From: Skeletonema tropicum
Taxonomy: Eukaryota > Bacillariophyta > Thalassiosirophyceae > Thalassiosirales > Thalassiosiraceae
Assembly (NCBI GenBank): GCA_037178625.1
Contig: CM074131.1
Location: 1,860,001 to 1,924,000 of the forward strand
Reading direction: 5' to 3'
Length of the DNA stretch: 64,000 bases
In this document: piece after piece, positions 49,342-59,741 of the stretch
Numbering within the stretch: position 1 is the first letter of the stretch
Layout of the letters: every line of letters begins with the position of its first letter
Notes under the pieces: generated by a model
The model's input: the letters and a program-made list of their open reading frames with translations, nothing else
Databases searched by the model: none
What the model was told of the DNA's origin: nothing
Made by a program: the position numbers and the translations under genes

Positions 49342-52300
49342 TTAAAGAAAAAATGAAAAGACTTTCGTCACAGTTTCAGGAAGTGGCTTGCAACGAATTG
49401 CATCAATATCATTCTCGCAGGGATGTTGTACAAGCTGGTAAATACCCCCTTCCATACGAGTGGATCTTTCGATCTCTTCTTGCTTCTTCCGGTCTTTGTC
49501 AAGCCTTTCCGTCTGTAACTTGAGAACAACAGCTTCGATGCTCGTGTAGGAGTCGAGTAATTGCTCTGCCATTGAACGTTTTCCTGATTGTAGAAGGAAA
49601 GTTAGAGTGCTACTGATAACTGCAACATAGTACTCATCAGGGCATCCGTGTGTCAACGTAGCAACTAGCTCAGTCAATTCTTCTTCACCACCTGGTTTTC
49701 TCCGCCGAGAGTTTCTAGGCTTCTTTTGCTTCTTCTTCTTGTCACGTCCGATTTTATTGAACTTGCTTTTATGCTTCATGTTATCAACATCGCCAGTAAA
49801 GCTGAATGTGCTTGTAGCACCAACACTGATAACAGTGGAGACACTCGCCACAGTGCCGACAGATCCTACACTTCCCATGCTTCTACCGCTCGCAACACTG
49901 CTCAGACTGGTATTGGAAACAGTAGAGGCCATTGAAAACATGCTTGCACTGTCATCGTGTATCTCGGCACCTGCTTCTTCTGCTTCCTTGATGGCATTGC
50001 GACGAAGTTCAATAACTTCAGCGTATCTTGCGATCGTTTTCTCAAACGTCGAAGCACGTTCTACTAAATCATCGATGCAAGTCTGAGCGTAAGTGACTGA
50101 AGCGTCCACACACTTTTTCACAAGGTCAGGTCTATTGTGCAAATGAGCAACGCGTCTTCCTTCGCTCCATAAGTGTCCCGAAATAAGCATGTCAACTGCA
50201 TAGCCAACATCTTGGCAATAATCCTGCAAAACTCTTGCTGCAGACGCAAAGGCATCACTCTGACCTTTCATATTGCCAAAGTTGGAAGATATCATTTCTG
50301 CCAAGTTTGTGATTTGGTCCGTAGAAAGAGTTTCATTATCTTCAGCACAACATGCAAAGTAAGTCCTCCAGTCTTTGCAAGCACGCGCAGCTCGTTTGCC
50401 TCCATCCAGACATTTAGGATCAGCAAGTAAAAATATTGTGAGAGCTTCTTCCGACTTTCGTTCTGCTAACATTTGTTCTCCAAGTGACACCATGATGGTG
50501 CGATAGAAGTCTGCATCTTCCTGGAATAGTTCCAGTCCGAGTTTATGTAGGGAGTGCTCTTCGATAAATGCCATACACTTGTTCTTGTGATTTGCAATTT
50601 CCTCATCTGTCTTGTTATAAGAACTAGCAGCAACCAGATGACGCAAGGCAGACTCGAAGCGCTTCAATTTGACATCTACATCGAAGCAAGCAAGAGATAT
50701 TGGCAATTCCCTCAAACGCTTGAGCATAGGAAGGTATACTTTTGGATCCATTTGAGAATGTCGTGCAACTGCCTTGGCCAAATCAAAGTCATACATCCCC
50801 AAAGCGGTGTTGAAAATCAACTCGTAATCTGAAAGGAACGCAAGGTATTGTATTGATGACTGGACATAGTCAGAGATAAGAACTGATTTGCCCTTTGATT
50901 GTTTTGCTTTTGCTGACGATGCACTGTCCTTGATGAGAGAAAGCGCCTCCTCAACTTTGGGCGGGCTTTCTTTGGCAAAAGTTGAGAGAATAGGGAGGAG
51001 AAAGTGACCTTTCTCAACAGCATTGCCAGAAGACGTAACGCCGTCCTCTTCTGCAGCAAGCATTAATTCCCTCATCTTTCCGCATACTGCATTCACTTTT
51101 GAATCGTCCCCATAAGCGTTTGTACCTCCAGGTATACCATGCCTAATCCACGATGGCACGGGGTACTTGAAAGTACTATCGACATCAATCAGACTTGATA
51201 TAAAGAGGTTGATATTGTCAATCTTTTCAATCTGACAAATCAGTTGGTCTGCCACGCACGACAGAAAATTGGACGGATCGAGGTCGACTATCAAATTCAG
51301 ATCGACGCGTTGCCTCCTCATAATATCGAAAGCTTCTTGTATCTCCCCATTTTGGATCTTTGACATGACGTAGGGCAGCACCAATCCACGAGGGCTGATG
51401 CCTTCCAAATTACCTCTTGGCATTTGAAGAACAAGAGAGGGCCTTGAAGGAAAGATGGAGACAAGTCTCGCACCCCTCTCTACTAATCTTGGTTCATATC
51501 CATCTAAAACCGCATGATTATCCGACTCGGTGAAAGGGTCAAAGTCGCGGAGTGACTCAATCGGTAAGAAATGAAGATGGGGTCGAGATCCAATTGTAAC
51601 GTGTGTTATGAATCTGTGCGAAAGAGACACTTCAAAAGATGATGATGCGCTTGAAAGTAGTCGTTCTCCACAGTACAAGCGATAACGGGAAGAAAGACCA
51701 ACCACAAGCCTCTTTGAGTGCACGTCATGGCATGCTTCGCTACCTTCAATTGGGGCAGTTGCCGAAATCTCATTACTATGAGCATCAAAAATACCTGCAA
51801 TTAAAGGACAGGCCTCAAGAATAGGTCCAGCTTCGCATGTCTCTATCGCTCCTCCTTGATTATATTCCAGAAGCATTCCATCATTCAACTCGATTAATGC
51901 GCTTCCACGAGCACCTGGAGCGTATGCAGTGTCTGTCCAGTTGACAATCCGAAGCGCCCGATTCTTTAACTGTTTCAATTCAGTGATTGTAACATCAACA
52001 TCGACCTGCTCAGACTGGGAATAACACCACGATATCTTCATCTCGACAAGATTGTCAAAATTATGATGCTGATTTTGTGTAGCTTGAGGGCTGTATAGAG
52101 CAACCACGGTGAATGAATCGCCGTCGACATCAATTATTGTCAAATCGCGAAGGTGTGTGGCTTGCAAAGATTTTGTTTCGCTTTCGCCAACCACACAGTT
52201 GATGGATTGTAGATCAATTATTGCACCTATAGAAGGAGGTTCGAATCCATGAATCATTGAATTGCCACTTTTTACCTTGCCACCAGACTGCAGCATTGCC

Positions 52301-53994
52301 AACTTTCCATTTGACATCGTAATAAGAAATTCGATCTTCCTCTCCGCTTCCTGCGATGGTGAATCATGATGGAAACTCGGTCTAGAAGTGATGCCGACAA
52401 CAGGTGCAGGTAATTCTACATAACCGGCATACATTGGCGGAGGTACCATGGCTTTATCCAGCGGCGTGAAATTCAATTTTTTACCATCTACAGACATTGC
52501 AAGAGCAGTTGATTGCTGGTGATGGCTATACACATTGGAAGAATCCCATCGGAAGCTATACTCACGCCACTCTAATCTATCGTCTCCAGAGTTCTTACGC
52601 TGCAATGCAACGGTGAGCTTGTATGGATCCTCAGCGGAGAAAATAGCCATCGACACTAGTGCAGATGAAGACGATTGAACATCATCGTACCGCATCTCAG
52701 TTTTAAGGTACCAATGATAATTTGATCGATGATATAATTGCACCTTTCCGTAGGGGGCAATTGATTCGTCCGTCAAAGAAGTCACCATGCTTGTGACAGA
52801 CAGCAAATCTCCCTCCAAGTTGAATGACACTCCAGTAATTTCCTCTTTTTCCTCCTTTGGAACACAAGTGTTGTGAATCTTACATTCTCGATGCCGCAAT
52901 CCATTCGGCTCCATGAATGCAACCTGCATAGATACTTGCCTTGACTTGGCACTTTTCAGCGTCAGTGGTCGTGAAGATTGGATAACCCCGACGTAATGAG
53001 AACATCCAGCGGGTGCCCATGTTGGTGCAATAGATAACAAGTTGGGCACATCACGACCCGACCCGTCTTCTTCTTTTGACAGGGAGATGAGTTGAAGTGT
53101 GGTGCTGAATGTTCGTATACGACGAAGAGGCTTGTTGTTCACATTTGCATCCATAGTTGAGACGGCTAGGGACGAGCTATCTGGACGCCAGCACATTGAA
53201 ATAGCATTAGGATGAGTAGAAACATTCTCTTCTGCGGTGTGTTCTGCAGAAACACATGGGTCCAAGCGTATCTCTGACAAGATATCGTATTGTGTATTCA
53301 TTGTCATCAGAATTGGAATTTTAGCATCAGACCCTTCCTCTTGCTCTTCTTCATCGGCAAAGGTAACTAAAGCCAAGATTTCGCCATCTGGACTCCAACC
53401 ACCACATTCTAACCCATTTTCGAATGATCCAATACATTCGCCTCCTTCTTCACACGATGTGCCACCTTTCATTGCAATTGATGTAGTTGCATCTGTAGAT
53501 ACAGAGACAACATGCCCAGCATGAGATAGGCACGTAATGTGTAAACCCGCTTGAGCATTTAGATCCATACCCATACCATCATCGTCCTCTAATTCATTTG
53601 GTAAAACTTCTTGCATAAAGCTTCCAGCATAAAACCACTGGTTGTCAAGTTGTGGGACATCACTGGTCATCTCATCACCATCTCCTTCATCGTCTTCGTT
53701 GGAATCAAGAACGACTTTCTCCAAGTCAACAATCCATACCATCTGATCATTCTCATCCAACGCAATAATTTTCCCTTGAGAGGTGACAATAAATACAACT
53801 GGAGACCGTTTTGATCTTTGGTCGGGTACAACATCATCGCCTCCAACGTTGATGTCGAGAATTTGATCTTTGTAGGTGGTGACGTCGGCACTTGTGGTGT
53901 TTCCGATCACCGCCACGATATGTCCTGCATCGTCACTGCTGCTTGGCTGAGGGACAACGTGGCAGACCTCGCCTTGTAGAGCCAAGTTCTTCAT
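49342..53994 (-). CDS. ELP1: Elongator complex protein 1 (ELP1/IKAP-like)
   Basis: A 1550-residue, single-exon protein. The N-terminal two thirds form WD40-type propellers (ECGGWSPDGEILALVTFADE, AISMCWRPDSSSLAVSTMDA, LLSIAPTWAPAGCSHYVGVI). The C-terminal alpha-solenoid starts with the diagnostic PRGNLEGISPRGLVLPYVMS and continues DIMRRQRVDLNLIVDLDPSN, HSQMDPKVYLPMLKRLRELP and HLWSEGRRVAHLHNRPDLVK. A basic segment, KFNKIGRDKKKKQKKPRNSR, corresponds to the ELP1 tRNA-binding and dimer region. ELP1 is the scaffold of Elongator, which makes the carboxymethyl-type modifications of wobble uridines in tRNA. Human ELP1 is 1332 residues; the extra length is spread through the propellers. Confidence 0.93.
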   Translation of the reverse strand: MKNLALQGEVCHVVPQPSSSDDAGHIVAVIGNTTSADVTTYKDQILDINVGGDDVVPDQRSKRSPVVFIVTSQGKIIALDENDQMVWIVDLEKVVLDSNEDDEGDGDEMTSDVPQLDNQWFYAGSFMQEVLPNELEDDDGMGMDLNAQAGLHITCLSHAGHVVSVSTDATTSIAMKGGTSCEEGGECIGSFENGLECGGWSPDGEILALVTFADEEEQEEGSDAKIPILMTMNTQYDILSEIRLDPCVSAEHTAEENVSTHPNAISMCWRPDSSSLAVSTMDANVNNKPLRRIRTFSTTLQLISLSKEEDGSGRDVPNLLSIAPTWAPAGCSHYVGVIQSSRPLTLKSAKSRQVSMQVAFMEPNGLRHRECKIHNTCVPKEEKEEITGVSFNLEGDLLSVTSMVTSLTDESIAPYGKVQLYHRSNYHWYLKTEMRYDDVQSSSSALVSMAIFSAEDPYKLTVALQRKNSGDDRLEWREYSFRWDSSNVYSHHQQSTALAMSVDGKKLNFTPLDKAMVPPPMYAGYVELPAPVVGITSRPSFHHDSPSQEAERKIEFLITMSNGKLAMLQSGGKVKSGNSMIHGFEPPSIGAIIDLQSINCVVGESETKSLQATHLRDLTIIDVDGDSFTVVALYSPQATQNQHHNFDNLVEMKISWCYSQSEQVDVDVTITELKQLKNRALRIVNWTDTAYAPGARGSALIELNDGMLLEYNQGGAIETCEAGPILEACPLIAGIFDAHSNEISATAPIEGSEACHDVHSKRLVVGLSSRYRLYCGERLLSSASSSFEVSLSHRFITHVTIGSRPHLHFLPIESLRDFDPFTESDNHAVLDGYEPRLVERGARLVSIFPSRPSLVLQMPRGNLEGISPRGLVLPYVMSKIQNGEIQEAFDIMRRQRVDLNLIVDLDPSNFLSCVADQLICQIEKIDNINLFISSLIDVDSTFKYPVPSWIRHGIPGGTNAYGDDSKVNAVCGKMRELMLAAEEDGVTSSGNAVEKGHFLLPILSTFAKESPPKVEEALSLIKDSASSAKAKQSKGKSVLISDYVQSSIQYLAFLSDYELIFNTALGMYDFDLAKAVARHSQMDPKVYLPMLKRLRELPISLACFDVDVKLKRFESALRHLVAASSYNKTDEEIANHKNKCMAFIEEHSLHKLGLELFQEDADFYRTIMVSLGEQMLAERKSEEALTIFLLADPKCLDGGKRAARACKDWRTYFACCAEDNETLSTDQITNLAEMISSNFGNMKGQSDAFASAARVLQDYCQDVGYAVDMLISGHLWSEGRRVAHLHNRPDLVKKCVDASVTYAQTCIDDLVERASTFEKTIARYAEVIELRRNAIKEAEEAGAEIHDDSASMFSMASTVSNTSLSSVASGRSMGSVGSVGTVASVSTVISVGATSTFSFTGDVDNMKHKSKFNKIGRDKKKKQKKPRNSRRRKPGGEEELTELVATLTHGCPDEYYVAVISSTLTFLLQSGKRSMAEQLLDSYTSIEAVVLKLQTERLDKDRKKQEEIERSTRMEGGIYQLVQHPCENDIDAIRCKPLPETVTKVFSFFL

Positions 53995-54245
53995 TGTCCG
54001 TCGGCGTTGCGCTGTTGGAAGATTCAGCTAGATACTGGGTGCTTTTGGCTTGGTTTTATGATTTTTGTTTTCGGTAGAAGGAAAGGAGGGGGGGGCGAGA
54101 GAGGAGAGTGGAGAAAGACAGACGAACACATCGGCATACATACCAAAATAGAATAGGACGGAACGAAGTGAGAATGAAGACTTCTACAGGACTTCTACTA
54201 TGCTTCATCAAAAGAAAGCAAGAAGGCTACGCTATAATCATTAAT

Positions 54246-55913
54246 CTATACTTGTTCGTCTATTGGCAAAATAGCGTTCATCACACCTTTCATATCACTT
54301 GCTGGTTCTGCTTCAAATACCATTTTTTCACCAGTGATTGGGTGATTGATTTCTAACCGCTTTGCATGAAGCAATGGTCTGGTGATGCCTCTCCTTGAAC
54401 TTAGTGCCTTATTCCAATCTGAAAAGCCGTAGACATCATCTCCATAGATGGGTGTACCATGATCTTGAAGATGTACGCGAATCTGATGAGTACGTCCCGT
54501 CGCGATTTGAACTTGTACGATTGACAGCTTACCATCGTGATGTAAAGTCTGAACATACGATTGAGCTGGTCTCCCTTGCTTTTTTGGGGTTTCAGACAAT
54601 CGAATTTGCTTCCTAGGAGAAGCATCTGGTACAACTCTCATTCTCTGGCGATGCAGTGGGTGTCTCCCGATGGGTTTGTCAATCCACTGATCCTCTCCAG
54701 TATGCCCGATTGCAACAGCTATGTATTGTTTCTTCACACGGCGATTAGCAAATGCCTCAGAGAGCTTGGCAAGTGCTGTGCGCGTTTTTGCTACAACCAG
54801 AACTCCTGTTGTTCCTTTATCCAGCCGATGAACAATTCCAGGGCGTAGCATGCTGATAGAATTTGTTACCGAGTCATTCATATTGTCATCGTCATCCTTT
54901 ACTTCTTCTCCATCCACTTCATCAGTGCTATTTTGAGCAGTATCTGCACCTTTTGTAAAATACTCGCCTGATCCATAAGGGCTCTCATTCATCAAGTAAT
55001 ATGCAAGCGCATTAACAACAGTACTATCCCAGTTGCCTGCAGCAGGGTGAACGACCATTCCTGCTGCTTTGTTCAAAACTATCATGTATTCATCCTCATA
55101 CAGTATATCAAGAGGAATATTTTGAGGGATGATTTCAGTCGGAGGGATTGAGTTGGAAAGAAGTGCCATTGCTGCTGAAGATGGCGACAGCAGAGACTGA
55201 CGTGATGGATACACCAATATTGAGTTAGCTTCCAAAACGTGAGATTTTCGTTCGATCGGGCTGCAGTATTGCTCAATAAGCTCAGAAGAAATAGATGCTG
55301 GTTCTGCAGGATTGGTTTTTGCAAGAAAGTCACTTGCATCATCAGGTGAAATGACAAAAACACACTGATTTGACAGAAGTACTCCACATTGAGAGCGAGA
55401 TATTCTGATTGCGTCAGTATTTGCATCTTGTTCTTTGTTCAACATATCCACCAGCACTGCATCTATTCGTTTTCCATCAAGAGATTTGGTTACTTCGCAG
55501 GAGAGGAAATTGATACTTTCATAGTCGATGTTTACTTCACCCTCTTCGCCATCATCATCTTCTAGAGCCACTGATGTATATGCATCAGACGATGATGCAT
55601 TTGCATTTTCTTTTTGGGCCTTTTCCATTTGTTGTCTCTCTAGTTGTTGTTTCATCTTTAGCTTCTTCTTATCCTTTGCTCTAGGGCGCCGTGATTTGCC
55701 ACGTTTCGATTGCTCCGATGAACTGACGTCATTATCGATGTTTGTGAACTCTTTTTCTGCAGCAAGGATTTCATCCAGATTGAAATCTGACGCTAATTTG
55801 TTCAATTTTGCATGACATATCGTGCTCTTTCGCGTCGCCACTGGCAGCAGCGGTGATGAAAACGCTGATACAGATGATATAATGGCGGCTATCAGTATTG
55901 GTAGAGTTGCCAT
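54246..55913 (-). CDS. Plastid-targeted RluA-family pseudouridine synthase
   Basis: About 555 residues starting at the ATG at 55913. A longer open frame goes up to 56192 but gives a low-complexity N-terminus. The chosen start reads MATLPILIAAIISSVSAF|SS, a signal peptide ending in a diatom plastid-import motif. A basic, disordered stretch is followed by an S4-like region (DGKRIDAVLVDMLNK...ISRSQCGVLLSNQCVFV) and the RluA catalytic domain: LNKAAGMVVHPAAGNWDSTV, GIVHRLDKGTTGVLVVAKT (catalytic Asp in HRLD), QYIAVAIGH and ATGRTHQIRVHLQDHGTPIY GD. It converts uridine to pseudouridine in rRNA; plastid 23S rRNA is the likely target given the N-terminus. It is divergent from the next gene. Confidence 0.88.
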   Translation of the reverse strand: MATLPILIAAIISSVSAFSSPLLPVATRKSTICHAKLNKLASDFNLDEILAAEKEFTNIDNDVSSSEQSKRGKSRRPRAKDKKKLKMKQQLERQQMEKAQKENANASSSDAYTSVALEDDDGEEGEVNIDYESINFLSCEVTKSLDGKRIDAVLVDMLNKEQDANTDAIRISRSQCGVLLSNQCVFVISPDDASDFLAKTNPAEPASISSELIEQYCSPIERKSHVLEANSILVYPSRQSLLSPSSAAMALLSNSIPPTEIIPQNIPLDILYEDEYMIVLNKAAGMVVHPAAGNWDSTVVNALAYYLMNESPYGSGEYFTKGADTAQNSTDEVDGEEVKDDDDNMNDSVTNSISMLRPGIVHRLDKGTTGVLVVAKTRTALAKLSEAFANRRVKKQYIAVAIGHTGEDQWIDKPIGRHPLHRQRMRVVPDASPRKQIRLSETPKKQGRPAQSYVQTLHHDGKLSIVQVQIATGRTHQIRVHLQDHGTPIYGDDVYGFSDWNKALSSRRGITRPLLHAKRLEINHPITGEKMVFEAEPASDMKGVMNAILPIDEQV

Positions 55914-56241
55914 CGTTGCTTTTACCAGGTCTTCTTCCTGTGCAATGTAGTCGCATAGTGATGGGTGATGGGTGTGGATGAGTAAGTGAGGGGGAGAGAG
56001 GGGCGGGAAGAAAGAATTCCAGTGAGAGCGGAGGAAGATAGACAGACCTATTCTGATATTTGGATAGACGTGATATGAAACTTGCGCTGCTGCGTTTGAT
56101 GTGAATAAATAATGTTGATGCCCGGTTCCCGTGGTTGATGGTTGATGATGATGAGCCAGTGATGATGAGCCATGTCCATGTGCATGCAACAAACACTAGC
56201 AAAGCTAAAGAAACAGAGCTACATATGGAGGATAAAACAAC

Positions 56242-56913
56242 ATGAGCATGATCTCGTCATATTGTCGCCGCTGTGCATCCACATCTGCAAATCCTGCTGC
56301 TTGGTCAAAGAACACGCTTCCAGGTGGTTTCACAACTGATGGGTTGATAAGCTATTCTGTACTCACCAACTTTGGACAGGAATCGTTAGAGCAACTAAAA
56401 AGTCAAGAACTTAGGCGAAGGAGAAGACAATTAGATGATGAAACCAACCAACCGTATGTTGATCTTTTCTCGAAACGTATTAGTGATGAATGCAGTGATT
56501 ATCTGAAATCAAAAGCAAGTCCTTCAGATACACTAGCGAGAGCATTCTTCGGATCAAAGCATTTCATGCCAGAAAGAATGATACTTACCCCTATCCGCTT
56601 GTTATCAGGGGAATCATCTTTATCTATTCCTTCCAGTTTTCAAATGAACGATAGGTATTTGCAATGGACAGTACAGTCCAAAACACCACTCGAAGTTATC
56701 CTGTCATGGCAATTTTCCAATGTAAAGGGCGTCACAATGTTGGCGTTTGATCCTGCTCTACAAAAGGCGTATCATGGCAACTGTATCAACATACCAGAAG
56801 AAGCTTTCGATAAACCATTTGCTTCATACGGAAAACGATTTCACAGAATATATGCACAATTCTTATTTGATGGCATGGTGAAAGAGTTGCCAAGCACGAA
56901 AACGGACATTTAA
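56242..56913 (+). CDS. Hypothetical protein, possibly DUF2867-like
   Basis: A 223-residue single-exon protein. The N-terminus (MSMISSYCRRCASTSANPAAW) is basic and Ser-rich with no acidic residue, so it could be a mitochondrial presequence. The body contains a helix (SDTLARAFFGSKHFMPERMI), strands (RYLQWTVQSKTPLEVILSWQ, GVTMLAFDPAL) and a final helix (FASYGKRFHRIYAQFLFDGM). The order of an amphipathic FFGS-type helix, two strands and an F-H-R-I-Y helix resembles DUF2867 proteins, but this is a visual resemblance only. Function is unknown. It is divergent from the RluA gene by about 330 bp. Confidence 0.6.
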   Translation: MSMISSYCRRCASTSANPAAWSKNTLPGGFTTDGLISYSVLTNFGQESLEQLKSQELRRRRRQLDDETNQPYVDLFSKRISDECSDYLKSKASPSDTLARAFFGSKHFMPERMILTPIRLLSGESSLSIPSSFQMNDRYLQWTVQSKTPLEVILSWQFSNVKGVTMLAFDPALQKAYHGNCINIPEEAFDKPFASYGKRFHRIYAQFLFDGMVKELPSTKTDI

Positions 56914-57062
56914 ATCGAAATCACTGCCAACTATTATTTTAACAAGCGGTTTCAATCTGCGTTGTTGCATAATTAGTTCCCCCCCACACTCTACTTCCTT
57001 TTCCCATTATAAATTGAGAGCAGATTTGTTATTTCCAACATACGCCATAAATTCACACATAT

Positions 57063-58469
57063 CTATCCAAATCGTGAAGCAATTGTTGCTTGGTAAGGAA
57101 CATCCGAAATATCTCCCACTGCTGCAAGAGACACCTTGCTCTTCAACATGGCTGCGTGAGCCTTGGCAACATCATCAGCTGTAATTGAATCATATGACTC
57201 GGCTAATGCCTTGGCACTGAAGCCAGAAGAATCTAAAACAGAGGCAGTCATGGCATCAGCCAAACTCTTACTTCCAGAATCCAATGCGGTGAGCGCTTCT
57301 GTCTTGGCGGCAGCCTTGGCTTCTGCGACAATGTCTGCGGAAGGAGCCGATCCAACAGCAGTTGACAAAGCATCTACTGTAGAGGACGCACCGCTGGGTT
57401 CACTTCCCCCGTAAACTCCAATAATTCCAGGTGCAGCAAATGACATAGCAGCACCACTGTTAAGACAATGCTTCATTACGTTCATCAAAGAAGCGGATGT
57501 TGGTCCCTCGAACGCCAAAGCTACGTGAGCATAGCCAGTGGATGGGGCAGAGACACGTGCCTCCCCTCCCAAGTATGCAGCCTGACTAGGCGCAGCCTCT
57601 CCAGCAGTAGAAGGAAATTCCTCCTCAACCATGCGAAGGAACGCCTCGTGATCATCAATACCGGTAGCAGCAAGGACTGCCCCATTGAGAATATAATTGC
57701 GCTCGTAGAAAGAAATGATGGCAGCACGGCTAGCACCGGCAGTGTAATACGAGCGCCCCATGGAAGATTGAGCTCCGAAGGCGGCAGCGTAAATTTGATC
57801 CGAAAGCGAGACCTGTGCGTTTGATGTTGCCTCAGCTGTTTCAGCCGCAGCCAATTGTTGGGCTTCCTTAACATCCCATTTTTCGAACGAACATTGAGTA
57901 GCCAAAAGAGGAGCAATAAACGCAGCGTTCTCTTTGGCGGCTGTAAAACCAACAGTCGCACCCCTTCGTCCCGCACTGGAAAATGGAGTGGCACCTACAT
58001 CCTCAATGTTGCGAACAATAAGAGCGGAGGAGAGTCCACTTCCAGATTTAAAGGAGAGATAACGACTGGCGATAGCGGCACCAGCTTCGGAGCTTGCCTC
58101 GCTGGATGAACCGGCGTTGGGGAAGGTAAGGGAAACGGTGCTGGTCAAAGACGCATTTTCAGTGACAACAGTCAAGCCCGAAGGAAGAGTTGTAACTGAA
58201 GTAACACTGCCCTTCTTTTCCCCGGGAGAGGTGGAGGGAAGACTGAATAAATGGTAGGAGAAAAATAATGAATTTGTTAGAAAATAACTACTCGGACAGA
58301 ACATATGACAGATAATACATGCTCATCGGTCCGCCGATTTTAATTACTTATTTACATGCAAAGAAATGATGATTTCTTACCCTGGGAATTCCTCAGCAGC
58401 GGTGAGGACGGAGAATCCTCTGGCAGCTCCAACTCTGGCACCAGCAGTTGCTACTTGACGGCTCAACAT
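57063..58469 (-). CDS. Complex III core protein / MPP-alpha-like M16 protein, two exons
   Basis: Exon 1 is 58469-58381, the intron 58380-58243 (138 nt, phase 2) and exon 2 58242-57063, giving 422 residues. Exon 1 supplies a mitochondrial presequence (MLSRQVATAGARVGAARGFS). The M16 pattern follows: VTTLPSGLTVVTENASL, SLTFPNAGSSSEASSEAGAA, then the region where active peptidases have HxxEH but this protein reads AIASRYLSFKSGSG. The zinc site is therefore absent, as in QCR2-type core subunits of the cytochrome bc1 complex and in MPP-alpha. A glycine-rich block (GIIGVYGGSEPSGASS) near residue 315 is also typical. It is structural in complex III and probably mitochondrial. Confidence 0.82.
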
Positions 58470-58852
58470 GGTAGATAGTGGCTCGCAACAACAGCGTCTA
58501 TGGTCGGCGGAATCGGCAGTTGGGTTGAGGTTGAGGCGATGGCGATGAGAGGCGAGCGAGATGAGATGGGCAGGTTGGTGTAGTGGGCGATGGTACGTGG
58601 GCGAAAAGGGCCAGACCTATCAAGCAAAGAAAGTGAAGGGTACATATAATTGAAAGGGTGTTGTAACAATGTTGTATGGTAGCAGCGCTCTAGCAGGCAA
58701 GATCTTGCCTCGATCTTACGATCTTACTTCATTTCATTATGATGCAGTCTATTTTTCTACTAAATGAAGTCCAGGTGAAATGGAAGAAGCAGATTAGAAT
58801 GATATCAATTTACTTACGCCAGTATGATTAATACCTTTACATCAAGCTCGTT
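58470..58852. other. Intergenic spacer
   Basis: About 380 bp between two minus-strand genes. Its 5' part (58470-58660) should hold the promoter and 5' UTR of the complex III gene. GAGGTTGAGGCGATGGCGATGAGAGG-type GAGG/GATGG words are frequent there. No gene is seen. Confidence 0.45.
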
Positions 58853-59275
58853 CTAATTCGAACTCTCACTGCTTGAATACATGCATATTTGAACTCCTGA
58901 CAGCACTAATATGACTCCTAAAGCTGCTCTACCAGGTTGATTTACCCTTTCTCCCAAGAGAAAGCTCGTGATGCAGCTAAACACCATTGCAGTGGCATTG
59001 CAGACAGGAACTGACAAAGTAAGGTTTGAAGAAGCTAATTGTTTGTAATATAGCAATGACCCAAGTTGATTGATCAAATAAGGTAGCCAAATTTTGATTT
59101 TTGCAAGACGGAATAGTGATTTGAGTAATGATTTCGTTTCTTTGTCTTCGTCTTGAGATGTGTTTATTGTTGAGTTGTTTTTTGACTCGATTGAACCTTG
59201 TCGCATAAATGGATTGGTGCAGCCCCAGAGTGCGCCTACAAGCAGCAGCAAGATTGCTTCGGTGGAACTTATCAT
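58853..59275 (-). CDS. TMEM234-like four-helix membrane protein
   Basis: 140 residues from the ATG at 59275 (MISSTEAILLLLVGALWGCT); 13 more residues are possible from 59314. It has four hydrophobic helices. The opening GALWGCTNPFMRQGS, the central WLPYLINQLGSLLYYKQLAS, and SVPVCNATAMVFSCITSFLL ... GVILVLSGVQICMYSS match the TMEM234/DUF1632 family of small EamA-related membrane proteins (about 140 residues). Their molecular function is not established; relatives are drug/metabolite transporters. Good family match by layout and motifs. Confidence 0.8.
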   Translation of the reverse strand: MISSTEAILLLLVGALWGCTNPFMRQGSIESKNNSTINTSQDEDKETKSLLKSLFRLAKIKIWLPYLINQLGSLLYYKQLASSNLTLSVPVCNATAMVFSCITSFLLGERVNQPGRAALGVILVLSGVQICMYSSSESSN

Positions 59276-59741
59276 GTTGATGTATTGCTGGATGAGAGGC
59301 GTCTCAAAGATCACCTATGCTGAATTTGCAAGTCGATGATAAGCCGATGGACAAGCCAAAATTGCTTCGTGTTCCGTCTGCATTCAAAACTTTCGAATCT
59401 ATTTCAAGCAATGTCCCAATCAAGCAGTAGTACGCGGCTGATTATGTGAGATCCAGCTATGGTGCGGCCGTAGTAGCAAGCATCCAAGCCTTCAACAATA
59501 ATGGTGCCAGCACTGGAGTAGCGAGCGAGCAAGCAAGCAGCGGCGGCGCAAATCGAAAAATATCTTAGGCGGAATTTTTTGGATTTTGGCGGGACAGATC
59601 ATCACCGAGAATCGAGGCCACAAAAAATCGTCCGACGTCCGAGTTGCGAGAGCAGGCAATGACGGCAATAACCCTCTCCTACTAAGCCACCTCTTCTTTA
59701 GAATCATTCATAATAAACAATCATAACAGCGTGCTTCTATC
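59276..59741. promoter_or_regulatory. Divergent intergenic region, TMEM234-like / CCT5
   Basis: About 466 bp between outward-facing genes. It contains AGCGAGCGAGCAAGCAAGCA (59520-59539) and a GC-rich AGCGGCGGCGC stretch. Promoter function is inferred from orientation; no core element is assigned. Confidence 0.4.

Noticed and set aside
55914..56192. 93-residue N-terminal extension of the RluA-type synthase
   Set aside because: The extension is His/Ser low-complexity text and would bury the clear plastid signal peptide that starts at 55913.
57870..58120. Loss of the zinc site in the M16 protein as a novelty
   Set aside because: Absence of HxxEH is normal for complex III core proteins and MPP-alpha, so it only guides the assignment.
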